Positions 1-12,200 of a stretch of DNA of 64,000 nt are shown here, piece by piece. The stretch is taken from the NCBI GenBank assembly GCA_004009845.1, contig RMBW01000008.1, positions 62,001 to 126,000 on the forward strand. Direction: 5' to 3'. This stretch comes from Davidsoniella eucalypti. Its lineage: Eukaryota > Ascomycota > Sordariomycetes > Microascales > Ceratocystidaceae. A program made the position numbers and the translations under genes. The notes beneath the pieces were generated by a model. It worked only from the letters and a program-made list of their open reading frames with translations. It did not search any database and was not told where the DNA came from. Each line of letters starts with the position of its first letter. Within the stretch, counting starts at the first letter, position 1.

Positions 1-3000
1 TACATCACTATGTCTCAGCTTCATTGCTCTGTAACATTCTCCTCATTGACAGAAATATTACAACTATAATGATAGCATTCGTACTCTTGACCGCTTTTAT
101 GTTCTTACCGCAACTAGTTGATAAGCGAAACACTATATCGCCTTGTCATTGTTCGTAGAGACTACATAATGAAGAGTATAGTGGATTTTTCACTAGCTTT
201 TATCAAAATGTATGCATAACTTGAGGGGCTATGATAAAACACATACTATGATTTCCAACAACAATGATGGGAGTCATACCAAGATATTTCAAAAGGTAGC
301 CTATCACTAGGCATCACTTGTATTGGCTGTAAGCAAAGATTACAAAGTGTATTTCATTAGTTCCAAGATAATGGCACTTATGGATGTTGTGATTTGGCAC
401 AAAGTACATAAACGTATCATGAATAGCGAATTCAACTAGCTCAGACTTTGTGTTAAGCCTGCTTAAAATCCAAGTAATATTGTGATACATTCCAATTTGG
501 TCACATGCAGAGGCCACGAGAACATAACGTGGGCAGAGGTAAGCCAACGGCGGCACGGCAGAAGCCCCAAACGAATAAATAAGCAACCAGAACAAAATAC
601 TTTTTTCGACACGTACATGATTATATCAGTGGTCTTACATGCGTTCTTGGGCGTTCTGTATAGAACCCATTAAGATTTGGTGAGGAAGGCTTCCTGTGTC
701 GAGGAAACTGGCATAACGCCACTGCAATAGTTATCATATATTTAATCTTTTACGTATTATAATTGAAAACAGGAAGGTCCATTACCCGGATATTAATTTG
801 TATCTTATCAGCATTTCTTAGCTTTTTGTCTCAATCCATTTTAATGATAGAAAGTGATGATGGTATACATATCTTGATGTATTGCGCAGAACTTTATCAT
901 GTAATTACACACACTGCAGCTTGAGAAATCTCAATTCCTTATTGTACTAACTGGGCTATGCAGTAAGAATCCTAGCTCCATTTCCACCTGCTAATACTTA
1001 CTCGTGCAACATGTTCATTTGGCGACTCTTACGATATCTTTCCTATCATCTTTTATCGGTACTTCCAAGTAATTCAGTCGTGTAATTGTACATGTGGAAA
1101 ACTATCATGGACTAGTTTTGTATCTAATATATACGTGTTACAGATAGAAATAAGGACAATTCCGCGTGCATGTCGACATATGTTAACACTAGTATGATTT
1201 GACAGCATTTAAATGATAGACATGTGCAATACTATGTACCTAGCGGAGGGTTATGTTGTACGCCCTTAAGTATAAGTCACACACATCAGACTCAACCTAA
1301 TGTATCATTACTAGCTTAGCCATGCTATTATTTCTTTGTAATCGGGACACTGCATATACGCTCATTTGGCTGCTTGATATGGCCATTAATGTAACTTGAG
1401 GCGATTCTATAATGGCGAGAAGCTAGACGAATAGTATACAAGATTAATACAAATAAGTTGTTACGATGAATATAGATACAAGGCACTTTTATAGACAGTG
1501 AAGGCTCTTCAAACAGCTGTTGTAGTCAGATTACCACCCTTGGTGACACCATAATTTTTATAGTCCAGAACTGGAATACCAAAGTTGGAAAGGCATATCA
1601 AAGCGCCAATGTTATTGGGCCTACTGACTCAACATTAATTACTGATGCGTGCTTGCTCTGGTATTTGTGCCGCAGTTTTATCTTTTTAACTTATGAGTGA
1701 ATTTGATCCATAACATGCAGACCAAGTCAACTCTCAAAGAGATTGCTTATCCTAGCTACATACTATTGTAACTTGGTCACGGTTTTCAAGTGACTGCTGC
1801 GCTACAACGTGCTCGGACCAGATGTATCAAGGCGCCAAGTCATCATGAGTTATACCATGAAGGCTTCAGAGGCTATTTATTTAGGCAGATATAGTAAAAC
1901 ATATGTTTTCCTTACATTGCGATGAGATTCAATGTCGGGGTCTTATCCGCAAGCACAAACAGGCTTAGATAGAAGAAAAACCAGAAAATAAAGCAAAATA
2001 ACGGCTGTAGTTTATCTGTGCACATGCTCGTAGCTTTTAGTATTGAGTGTTTAACCCTAACATGTTGGGTTACCTCCTTGTATACTCTAGAGAAGGCTAA
2101 AAAAGACACCACGATGGAATGACCCCTCTCATGATATGGTCGGTGCTGTGCAGAAGAGGTATGCGATTATATCAAAGTGTGCATCTGCAAGAGCCATCAG
2201 TGCATGCATTAGTTGTGTATTCTGTAGTAATGAAGTGGATTCATTAATATCATGGATTTTTGTGATGCAAGATGTAGGTTTTTTTTTGGATTTTCTCTTT
2301 TACGTCTACCTAGAGTATACATGACACAAGGGTTATGCCTGGGTTTGTTGAATCGCTAACTTCAAGCAGTAGAACTAACTGAAATATTATCCTGGCCTTT
2401 GAATAACAAAATCATTTCTCGCCACTTACGACATGATCGTGAAGTTACAAAAGATTGCCCTTAGACAAGGCCTCAACCAATCACCATGAATTAAGAACGT
2501 GTGAGCTTTGGCTGGGCGTATGTTAACGTATGATTATGGCTTCCTTGGTGCTGTTAATTATGCACGAATGGGCTATAGAAAGCAAGATAATATTTATGTA
2601 GGATATGTTGTAGTATCGCTGGCCCCGAATATACATATGTACATACATGCACATTGGAATAGTGACTAGTATATGTGTATGCTTAGCTTAGTATTGATGG
2701 TAAGGTATATATGGGAAAAGAGAGCATCGTGATTTGATTGTTGTTCAACCAAACCTCTCCCCTGGTTAGAGTCAAAGAGATTGCTAGAAAAGTGCGAACT
2801 AATGATATAATGATAAACAATACAATGAGAACTATATTCCTTTGATAAGCTGATCACCCGCGGCCGTTGTTATAGATGACGATAATGATGTTATTGTAAG
2901 CACTAAAAAGGCTTAGCGTGGCTCTCACCGTGCTGTAATAGACTGGCTTAGTAGATGATGGGAATAAGTAGCACTGCTTGATCTTGCTGTTGGTATGCAT

Positions 3001-4366
3001 CATGGGGAAGATCGTCGTGCGCCATGAGTGGGCTATGAATGTGCTATATTATATGGTATATTGTGCCATAATGGCGTCCTTATGCAGGTAAATGGTCTTT
3101 TTGGGCACTAAATGGCAATGTTTAAATATATATCTTCTCACCGCTCTTGTTATCTTTTAAGGCTGGCTTTTCATCACCGCCTGCATTTCTATGTACGGCT
3201 AGGCTTCTATATCATACTACCATTAAAGGGTCCCACGATAGTATGACTTCTTTTATAGTTAGAGCCAACAGGCTCCGTGCAGGCTGACGGTATAAAATAA
3301 CACCGAATAACTAAGAATAGGCTAAGACAATGGGAAGATGCTTGGTATCATTGGGCTGAACCTGACCGCTCCCCCTTGATTAAGTGATACTTTTACCGCC
3401 TGATTCTTCCACAATTAGTGTGTGGAGGAATACTGCGGATTAGTCCCACTGAATAACAATTATTCAGAGGAGAATTCGCATTATATTGTAGTGCTATCGA
3501 GATAGCTGAGAAACGAACATGACAATGATCTAGATTCAAGGAAGAGCATAGCTTTTAGTAACCAGTACCTTTAAACGGCAGTATTCATCTGTAACCATGT
3601 AACATGTATTTTCGGCGTAGCCTTGATTGCAGTAATGTTGATGTGTCTTGGTATGTAATCGTGTCAGCCTCCCTTGAGACCCCCCCCTCTACAATGTTCA
3701 TCATATGACAGTGTATGATAGTGCTAGTCTACCAAATGCACGTACATTGGATACAGTCAGCAAGGCCGAGTTAGCACACCTATCATCTCCCATGTTTTCG
3801 TTATGTCTTGGTGGTGTAGCTCATCATGCGAGCCAATGATATATACCAAAGCGCCTTGTATTAGTATGATCTACACAAACTATAATGACGCTTACGTTGT
3901 ATACTGTGGAGGTAAACACTATAAATATGGACTTGGAGACTCGGCTTTACAAAGGCACTAGTGGCAAATGGGCACTCTTGATCATGCACGTGAGTATGAT
4001 CAGTATCTGTTATCATTCACATACCGCCTCCAAGTGCCAACACATACATATGTGCATTAATGTGACCGGATCGATTGTAGTCGCGGACTTCTGGAACTGC
4101 CGAAGAATATGCGTAACCGCTTGCATTGGAGTATAGATAATATCAAATATCATTATACAGATATACTGATAGTGACTATTGCTAGCTGAACCAAGGTTTC
4201 TATACATTGATAGATAGTATGCAACATGTCGTTTTACGTAGAATCTGACAAGTCTAAATGAACTCCGCGCTTTCCCATCGAGGAATGGACAATTACCACG
4301 TCAGTTAAAGTTTCAGATAGTCCTGGGATGAGCTTGAATCAATTCTCTTATCACTTTGCCCGACAT
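1..4366. other. Non-coding AT-rich stretch, no supported gene
   Basis: Only short open frames occur (none over about 83 codons), with no recognisable motif and no credible splice-linked series. The one local structure I noticed is a pair of neighbouring inverted repeats at 3403-3431 and 3449-3467, listed separately. I see no transposon ends and no tRNA. Confidence 0.6.
3403..3467. repeat. Two adjacent hairpins
   Basis: The first inverted repeat is ATTCTTCCACA (3403-3413) against TGTGGAGGAAT (3421-3431): an 11-bp stem with one G-U type pair and a 7-nt loop. The second is CTGAATAA (3449-3456) against TTATTCAG (3460-3467), a perfect 8-bp stem with a 3-nt loop. They are 17 nt apart in otherwise featureless DNA. 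Function is unknown; a small-RNA or transposon-end origin is only speculation. Confidence 0.5.
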
Positions 4367-5651
4367 CTATTCGGGCCGTGGGAAGAAGTTGATACGCTCA
4401 AAGCCTGGCTTTTTGCTACCGAGTGCCCAACATGTCATTCGCTCGTAGTCGAGGACCGGGTTGTACACTTTGGATCCATAGTGGGCTGCAATCAAAATGG
4501 ACCGTTCTAGGCAACCCCATTCCAGTATTGCCCGGACTGTGACGAAGAACAACTTCACCTCTAGAGGGTCAGAAAGTTTGAACATCGAAATACAAACGCT
4601 ATCGAAAATACCGTCTTTGTTTGACGTGATGTACAGCCGAGTTTTGTCTTGATCCTTATCTATACAAATAGTAAAGAAGCAATCACCCGCAATGTTCATC
4701 TTTGAAGATCGATACTGGGCACAAAACGTCAAGGCCTCGATTGATGTGATGGGAGAACCCAATCGGGTTAACAAGGGCACCTTCTCGTTGTAGGCTTCGG
4801 CTGGGTTGGAATTGAAAACTACTTGCATGAAAGGCATTAAAGGTAATGCTGCCTCCATATCTTGATGTATAACATTGAGATTGGTACAAGTTTTGAATGA
4901 CCTTGGGTTGTAACCGTACACCACGTAACTCGGTTGGGATTCAGCATCGATATAGGTCAAGTTGCCACTACTATCGAGTGGGGAGTCGGACATTGACATC
5001 GTATTGATAATTTTGGCGCTGAATTGAAGGGAATCACGAAGCGTTATCTGAAGAGGGATATGCAGAATCGCATTGTTTCGTAGCGGATGGTCTAGTCTAT
5101 TGACAATAGACTGAATAGAACCGAGAGTTTCCGGTGAGCAATACTGAGCCGCACGTTGCATGGCGATGTTCTGACAATGATTTAGGCGCTCACTCCAACT
5201 TACTTGTGTTATGTTTGTTCCAGCCTTGGGCGGGATACTAGGTTCCGCCAGTGCCGGCAAGAACTTCGTGTCCATGGATATACTGGTAAGTTGTATATCG
5301 TTGGCTGGAATTTGGGATAGATCAATGTCACCATCTGCTGAGTCTTTGATGTTTGAAGATGGCAAAGATGAGTTTTGAGAGACTTCCGATGCATTGTATT
5401 GCATATACCAACCATTTATCGATACTAGATACTTGTCTAAGGATGCTTCAGAGGGTAGACTAGGCTGATAAGTGTCTATGAACTTTTCTTCTGACACCGA
5501 ATTTCTATCGATGGCATTGATAGCGTCGCCGAAGTAGTCTGACAGGGTATCGATGTTGATGGGCTCATTTGAATCAACGATAAACTAAATGCCCATCACT
5601 TGGTTAGCCTGTGACATGTTTGGCATGATGTAGCTTGAAGCTTACCTCCAT
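4367..5651 (-). CDS. Hypothetical protein, two exons, about 407 aa
   Basis: I do not recognise this family. The coding region is proposed as exon 1 at 5651-5646 (only ATG GAG), a 61-nt intron at 5645-5585 (GTAAGC donor, GGCTAACC branch-like site, TTTAG acceptor), then exon 2 at 5584-4367 ending in TAG. The longest uninterrupted frame opens with GTG at 5497, but the frame stays open upstream to the acceptor, so the spliced ATG is the better start. The protein begins MEFIVDSNEPINID. Its first 100 residues are acidic and Ser/Asn-rich, probably disordered. The rest looks globular with mixed hydrophobic segments and no signal peptide or clear membrane span. The C-terminal part (GCLERSILIAAHYGSKVYNP) looks like a structured core. 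It may be a lineage-restricted gene; the composition is that of a real protein. Confidence 0.65.
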
Positions 5652-6841
5652 GGTGAGAGTGGGTGTGATGATTTGAGGGCGGCTTGCGCTCTTATTGACG
5701 CTGGCTGAGAATGTGACGATTCTTTTAAAAAAAAAAACCGACTCTAGACTCTATCCGGTAAACAGAAAACAGTAGATTACTTGTGATTCAGTCTTGGATG
5801 ACCACGATGATGAGCAATGATAGATCGGATGATACTTGATGATTGCATTGATAGTTGGCCAGATTCAAAAACACCCCCAGACAATAAACAGAAACTTCTC
5901 AGACTTTGACTTCAGACTTCGGATGGTAGTTTCCATTTTTGATATCCATCTCATGATGTTTTATCTCAACACACAACATACAACATATAGATAGACATGG
6001 GTTCTAGTTGAATGGCCAATCAGATATGGGGGGGAATAATGTTTGTCCTACCGAAACATCGCATCCCAGAGATAGTAGCAACGACTATCAAGCGTAAGAG
6101 AAGGCATTTAACAAAGACTTAAGTCTTAGTATTTCGAACCTACTTTTTGATCTTTAGTTATCAAGTTATGCTATGCAATGGTTCTTTTATCTATCATGTA
6201 CTATGCTTTCAATAAGATCACATTGAAATTTCGCTTACACATTTTACACCTATTGTGATTTAGGCCGATTGGTCATATCACAATTCCTAAAAAGACACTA
6301 GTCATGATGAGAATGGCCAGCGATAACTAGTCGGCTCACCTCTGTGGTCATGAATGGCAAGTATGGCATTGTTCTTTGCGTCAGGACCAATTGTTCTTGA
6401 AAATAGGGATGATTGAAGTAGTTTGTTAGATCCGAGAAATAGCCGACAGCCAATAATAAGCTCCCCTCAGCTATAATATGTGGGGCACTCCCCATTTCGT
6501 CGACTTCAACCACCCAGGACAAAGCCCAAGATGGCAACGACGATTCCATAAAGACGGGGAATTTGGGCCATCAAACAAAGAAACCCCACATAGGACATCT
6601 AGATACGAAATATTATGTGAAGAGGCAACTCCAATACAAAGCTGACTTTATATTTCTGTCTTCTTCTGGGCTCCTCAGTTTCCTTTTCTGTTCAATCTTC
6701 CGTCTCTCATCCGTTTCTGTAATTTCGATACAACTACCATCATTGTACCCAAAGCCGAACTTGGGGTTTAGCCATCGTTACTACCAACTACTTATTATAT
6801 ATTACCATATATAGAGTTTTGTCTGACTAAACTCCATTATC
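5652..6841. other. Divergent intergenic region before RAM1
   Basis: This separates the minus-strand hypothetical gene from the plus-strand farnesyltransferase gene. It has an A-tract near 5730 and TATA-like AT-rich sequence at 6790-6815, about 30-50 nt before the RAM1 ATG. An 83-codon minus frame at 6298-6549 is discussed in the findings. Most of the region is probably promoter and 5' leader for both genes. Confidence 0.5.
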
Positions 6842-9297
6842 ATGGCATCAACCGATTCTACTAGCACTGCCAATCCGGCTTCTGCACCACAACCAGCAGG
6901 CGATGACAACATTTGGGAAGATATCGATGCACTTAGCGTCGGTGACCCCGCCATCCCGCTCTTATTCCTGGAGCTTCCACCTGTTCCAGAACTGCTTGAA
7001 ACTTGTACCTCTAGTCTACAAGAGCAAACACTGCAAGGACTCATGCCGTATCTTGCTGCCGATCTGCCCACCAAGTTTGACTACAATAAGCATGGCATCC
7101 CTACACTAAGACGAACGCAACTAATTGGGTTTCTCAAACGGTTTCTGGGTGGCATGCCCCCGCAGTACTTTGCAGCTGATGCTAGTAGGCCTTGGTTTCT
7201 CTACTGGTGTCTCGGTGCATTGGCTTTGCTTGGCGAAGATGTCACTTCGTACCGCGAGAGCATGGTAAAAACTGCCAAGTATCTACAGAACAAGACGGGA
7301 GGCTTTGGTGGCGGTTTTGGACATACCTCACACTTGGCTACGACCTATGCTACGGTTCTAGGCCTTGTGATTGTGGGCGGTGAAGCGGCATATGATGTGA
7401 TCGACCGTAAGGCAATGTGGGAGTGGCTCTCACTACTCAAGCAAGAAAACGGTGCCTTCCAGATGGCATATGGCGGTGAAGTTGACGTGCGGTAAGGCAA
7501 TAATTGTGCTTCTCTATCTCTTCCTTCATACTCCCCCCGTATGATATTGTTTTCACTTCAATTATCATATCCGTCGTTCAATACCGTTTCCCAAGTGGGT
7601 AGTGTATTTTAATATCAATTACATCATTGGTGGTGAAACTTGTATATGCGTCGAGCAGCATATAAATGAACAAAATGACTAACATACCTTAATGCTGCTA
7701 GAGGAGCGTACTGCGCGACTGTATTGATTTCGCTTCTCGGCCTTCCATTGGACTTGGCACCTACCTCGCCTTTGTATGGCAAAGTTGACAAGTCCTTCAA
7801 CCTGTACACAAATCTTCCCGAATATGTCCGTAAATGTAAGTACTCTGTCACAAAAAGTGCGTATAGCAAGACTATGGCCAAAGTACTCACAATATATAGG
7901 TCAAACATACGAAGGCGGTATATCAGGCAGGCCAGATGCAGAGGCTCATGGTGCATATGCCTTCTGTGCCCTAGGATGTCTGTCTATCCTTGACGCCCCG
8001 TACCGGTCGATTCCCAAGTAAGTTCCAGTTTGATCAGTTGGTTCTCGACAGTGTGGTGTAGCCTAGCGAAAAATCCGGATGGCGGCCCAATACCGACACT
8101 CTCTGCATTTCCCATACTCGGCTCTCTCTTATTGATGCTTCTTCCCCTCTTCAGGTGGGGTTTAGCCAGTAAGAAGTTGACAAGAAAGCAATGTATGCAG
8201 ATGCAAATGCAGATGCAAATGCAATGTACATACTAGTACTTTCTCTAAAAAGCAAAGCATCCGGATTTCACACAACACCTACACTGAAAAGTACCTGAGG
8301 CCTTTCTTTTAGTGTCTATTTATTTCCCCTTGCAGCTTTGCTACTTATGCGCCTACACCGTATAGTAAAACGTGGGCTGACTTAGGAAATACCTTTTCTA
8401 TCTTCTTCTAATAGATATCTCGATGTTCCACGGTTAATGTCTTGGCTCTCTGCCCGCCAAAACGCCCCCGAAGGTGGCCTGTCCGGTCGCACCAACAAGC
8501 TTGTGGATGGATGCTATAGCCATTGGGCTGGCGGGTGTTGGCCATTGCTCGAGGCCGTTTTGAACGGCCCCAGTCATTCCCGTAACTCCAAGGCCAACAC
8601 ATCTGCATCCACTATGTCCTCTGTTGCTTCTGGCGCACTTTCTGCAGACGAGGGCCCGTCAGCGACCTCTCCCAAGACCGCCAATTCCAATTCTACGCCT
8701 GGTAATACCCCATTTGTCAAGAGTATCATGAGCAGAGAGGGGTTGATTCGCTACATTCTAGCGTGTTGCCAGGATGAAAATCTTCGTGGCGGCACTTCTG
8801 GTATGCGGGATAAGCCTGGAAAGTAAGTTGATGTCACACCTAACACCACAACTCCCCCCCCCTTCTTCTTCGTTTATAATTTTTTTTCCCGTTTTGGGCC
8901 ATTTCTTCACTATCATCCTGTGTGGCTCCCAAGCAACCTGCATCAAACCGGTGTGCTGGTCTATCATAGACCTATTCCATTTTCTCCCTTGGAGCAATAC
9001 CGCGCATCTGTATCCGTTAAGCTAACATGCTCTTTTTCTCATCTTCTTAGAGGTGCTGACGCCTATCATACGCTCTATGTCCTCTCGGGCCTTAGCTCGG
9101 CTCAACACAGCTGGAACCTTTACTTTGACGAAATCACAGGTGACTATACTAAATGGGATGTGTCACCTTACCAATTTGAAAGTGAGCAGATCTTCAGCGA
9201 AGAAAGTCGTGTCAACCCCTCACATCCGGTATACGTCATTCCCCCCAAAGCTTTTGATGATGTCGTTGCTTATTTCTCTGCTAAACCCGTGTTTTGA
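6842..9297 (+). CDS. RAM1: Protein farnesyltransferase subunit beta, five exons, 518 aa
   Basis: This is the catalytic zinc subunit of CaaX protein farnesyltransferase. With the alpha subunit it attaches farnesyl to the C-terminal cysteine of Ras/Rho-type GTPases and mating factors. Exons are 6842-7491, 7702-7835, 7900-8017, 8415-8822 and 9051-9297; introns are 210, 64, 397 and 228 nt with GTAAGN donors. The coding total is 1557 nt, exactly 519 codons. Family hallmarks occur in order: GGEVDVRGAYCA across intron 1, QTYEGGISGRPDAEAHGAYAFC, NKLVDGCYSHW (zinc ligands Asp332 and Cys334) and DAYHTLYVLSGLSSAQH (zinc ligand His443). The first ~55 residues are Ser/Ala-rich and non-conserved, and an insertion of about 45 residues rich in Ser/Asn/Thr follows the DGC motif. 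Two introns are long for this genome. The fold and zinc site identify it firmly; the exact ends of the 397-nt intron are the least certain part. Confidence 0.95.
8190..8230 (+). repeat. ATGCAR hexamer microsatellite inside RAM1 intron 3
   Basis: A short imperfect array alternating ATGCAG and ATGCAA units lies inside the 397-nt third intron of the farnesyltransferase beta gene. It does not extend into either exon. It probably explains part of the intron's length. Confidence 0.7.
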
Positions 9298-12200
9298 GAG
9301 CGTCAAATGTGTCGATAAGGGTAGCTTCGATCATCATCCACGTAGCATACATTCTTAGTTTAGTTAGCCTTGATTCAAAATCTGATACTGGAGGCAATCT
9401 TTTTCTTATGATATAGTTCTTGCTCTTTTGTTGTTGCGTTGTCAACGTTTATATCATCTAAAATACATTTTTCAGCCCGTTACTCTACCTTCATTCCACT
9501 GTTGAAATTATCGTTTTCTATAATATGATATGGCTGAATAGTTCTATAGCTAATGCTAGCATATCACCGTTCCATCCGCTCTGCCTACTCGGCGTTGGAA
9601 TGTCAATTGCATTAGCGGAGATAAGCCTAGCGTAGTTCCAACCTCAAGTCACCTGGCACATATATTTGTATGTATATAGGGAGATTCACACCCATATAGC
9701 TTGTTACTAGGCTATAATGGACTAGTTGTATGACGAGTTTGCGAACATGCTTTTCCCATGCAATAAAGAGAGGCTGACTTGACTCAGGTAAGAAATGATT
9801 GATAACAATTCACATACCTATAGTCTACATATTTGTATATATAACAGAGCCAAGTTATACGCTAAAACCAGGCTTACTTGTAAGCAGGGCTATTATAACC
9901 AGCGAGAAGATCGGTGAAGACAATAGCTTCTTTAAAATATATACAGCTTTTCGGAAAATATGTCTTGGAGGCATCGAAGATGATATTCTCAGTATAGACA
10001 TACAAGACCGCACTTGCCAAATTTCAAGCCCATTGTTTTAGTTCAAAAGCTGTGCTCAGTGGCACACCTCTCACGTGATAGAGATAAGTATATGGGAGCT
10101 ATCAAGAAGTACATACAACGGTCGTATAAAAATGATTGTAGGCATACATGGTATAATTCCAGAGGGGAAATTCTACCCACATATTTGATATGACACAGGA
10201 TGAAGTCCCTTGATAAAAATGCAGCATAAAAGGGGTCGTTTGTTTTTATTTTGCCGACTGCGTACACATTAGAGATGGAATATAAAAGCTAAATTTTTAT
10301 TGATACAATTATTCGAGAGGGCTTGCTGGATAATACCGAATGTTCACGGAAACGCCATCACGGAATCCGAAATTGTAATTTACGGCCCAATTCATCTTCA
10401 ATAAACATGTTGTTAGATAGCAATAAAGAATCATCAATTAATTCAAAATACCTGATAATCGACTTCGCAGGCCAAATCGAAAGGATTTCGAAAATGGCCA
10501 CGAAATATAAATAAAAACAAAATGCATGCAGAAGAAGGCCGTCAAAAGTGGCCGCCAACTCACCTAATCCCCTCTTTTAAGTATGGAAATCAGCCAGCAA
10601 GTTGCTGCAAAAACATTCTGGTTCCGATGCATATATGCGGGCGTTGCATATATGTAAGGTATATCTGTATACAAAATGTATATGTATGTGCCTATTATTA
10701 CTAGTACATGTTGTGTATATGTACGTATGATATTGGCTTGTCTCCATGGCCTGGCATGCCGATTTCTTGTACCAACATATACAAATCTACCAAGGTGATT
10801 GTGACGTTGGGCTACTTCACTAAAAGGGAAGGCCATATGAATGCATTATCCATGTAGCCGGCCGAGTAAAGTTTTAGACCTACTATATGCTTCACCTGGA
10901 GCGTCTCATCAGTACTCCATCAAGGCATATCCTCTTTTTCCTTATATCATCCACCGGCTTTGGTTTCCATTACTTCCACACCGCATTAATCTCTAAAAAA
11001 GAAGAGGGCGGGTTCTTAAGATGCTAATATTTATACCTACATTAATTGCCTGCGGTACCAGCGCTTCAAATTCAGCGAAATAGTAACAGTTGCAGTACTA
11101 CAATACAATAGTTATAGTAGGAATTTAGGAATAGGACAAGCATAGTCATTTCGTATGTGCCTTTTGCTATTCAGGGCTACACTTGCACTGTAAACTCCCT
11201 CTAACCTCTTTATGATATATATAATTTAGTTATTTGACTCTGTAAAACTTGGTATTTTTTTTGAAATTGAAATTGAAAGGAACATTGTCAATCTAAGTAT
11301 AGGTACCGGCTACGGCAAGATACAGATATAGTGTATCATATATGACCATACATACCTAGAAAATAAAAAAGCAGGTTTCCTTCCCATAGCTATACGGCAA
11401 CGGTACGTCCCTGATTGGACCATTGTTAGTCGTAGTAGTACTCGGCAGCTCGGGCAAGATTCTCTATAAATTAAATTGTAGATACACTATGAAAATAATA
11501 TGTTTAAGTAGGCTACGAGGCTTTGATATGGTATTCATAAGAACTATTTCAGGTCAATAGCACTAAAATTGTAGCCTAAACTTGAATAAAATGTCCGCAC
11601 TTGCGCCGGTCATTATATTTTCTGTCACAGGTCAAACCATCATTTACAGAGATGCATCAGCAAGCCCTGAGATACCGCACATAGACTGGCCTGTATGTTG
11701 TATATATGTGCATACATATATGTAGGTGATATTACATATTACATCACACGCTACTATTTTGTCTGACAGGGTTATACTAGTAGATTCCCTTATTCGGCCT
11801 ATAGCCAACATGTGAAATAGCCAGCCCCTTCCAACATATCACACTTCTTGCAGTCATACGTGTAATTCACATAGTGAACTGTAGCTACGGTCAGGTCGTA
11901 ATAGCAGTCATATCTATACTAATGATAAGAATTCGTAGTTACATACTATTTTTTACAGCGTAGTAGCTCTCAAAAGCCTGTCATTCAGCACGGGTATGTC
12001 GTCTGAAACTTGCGGAGAAAATATAACCAAGATCAAGCAGGCTACGACACATAGTGCGAACATAAAGATTTGATTTGCAAGCCTGGCCCTGGTCGATTAC
12101 TATCCCCGATGCCAGCTCAGTGACCGTCTATCTCGTCTATCTCGTCCGTCTCGATGTGTTGGCAAAGAAAAGGCAAATATTAATCGCCATCATGACCCAA

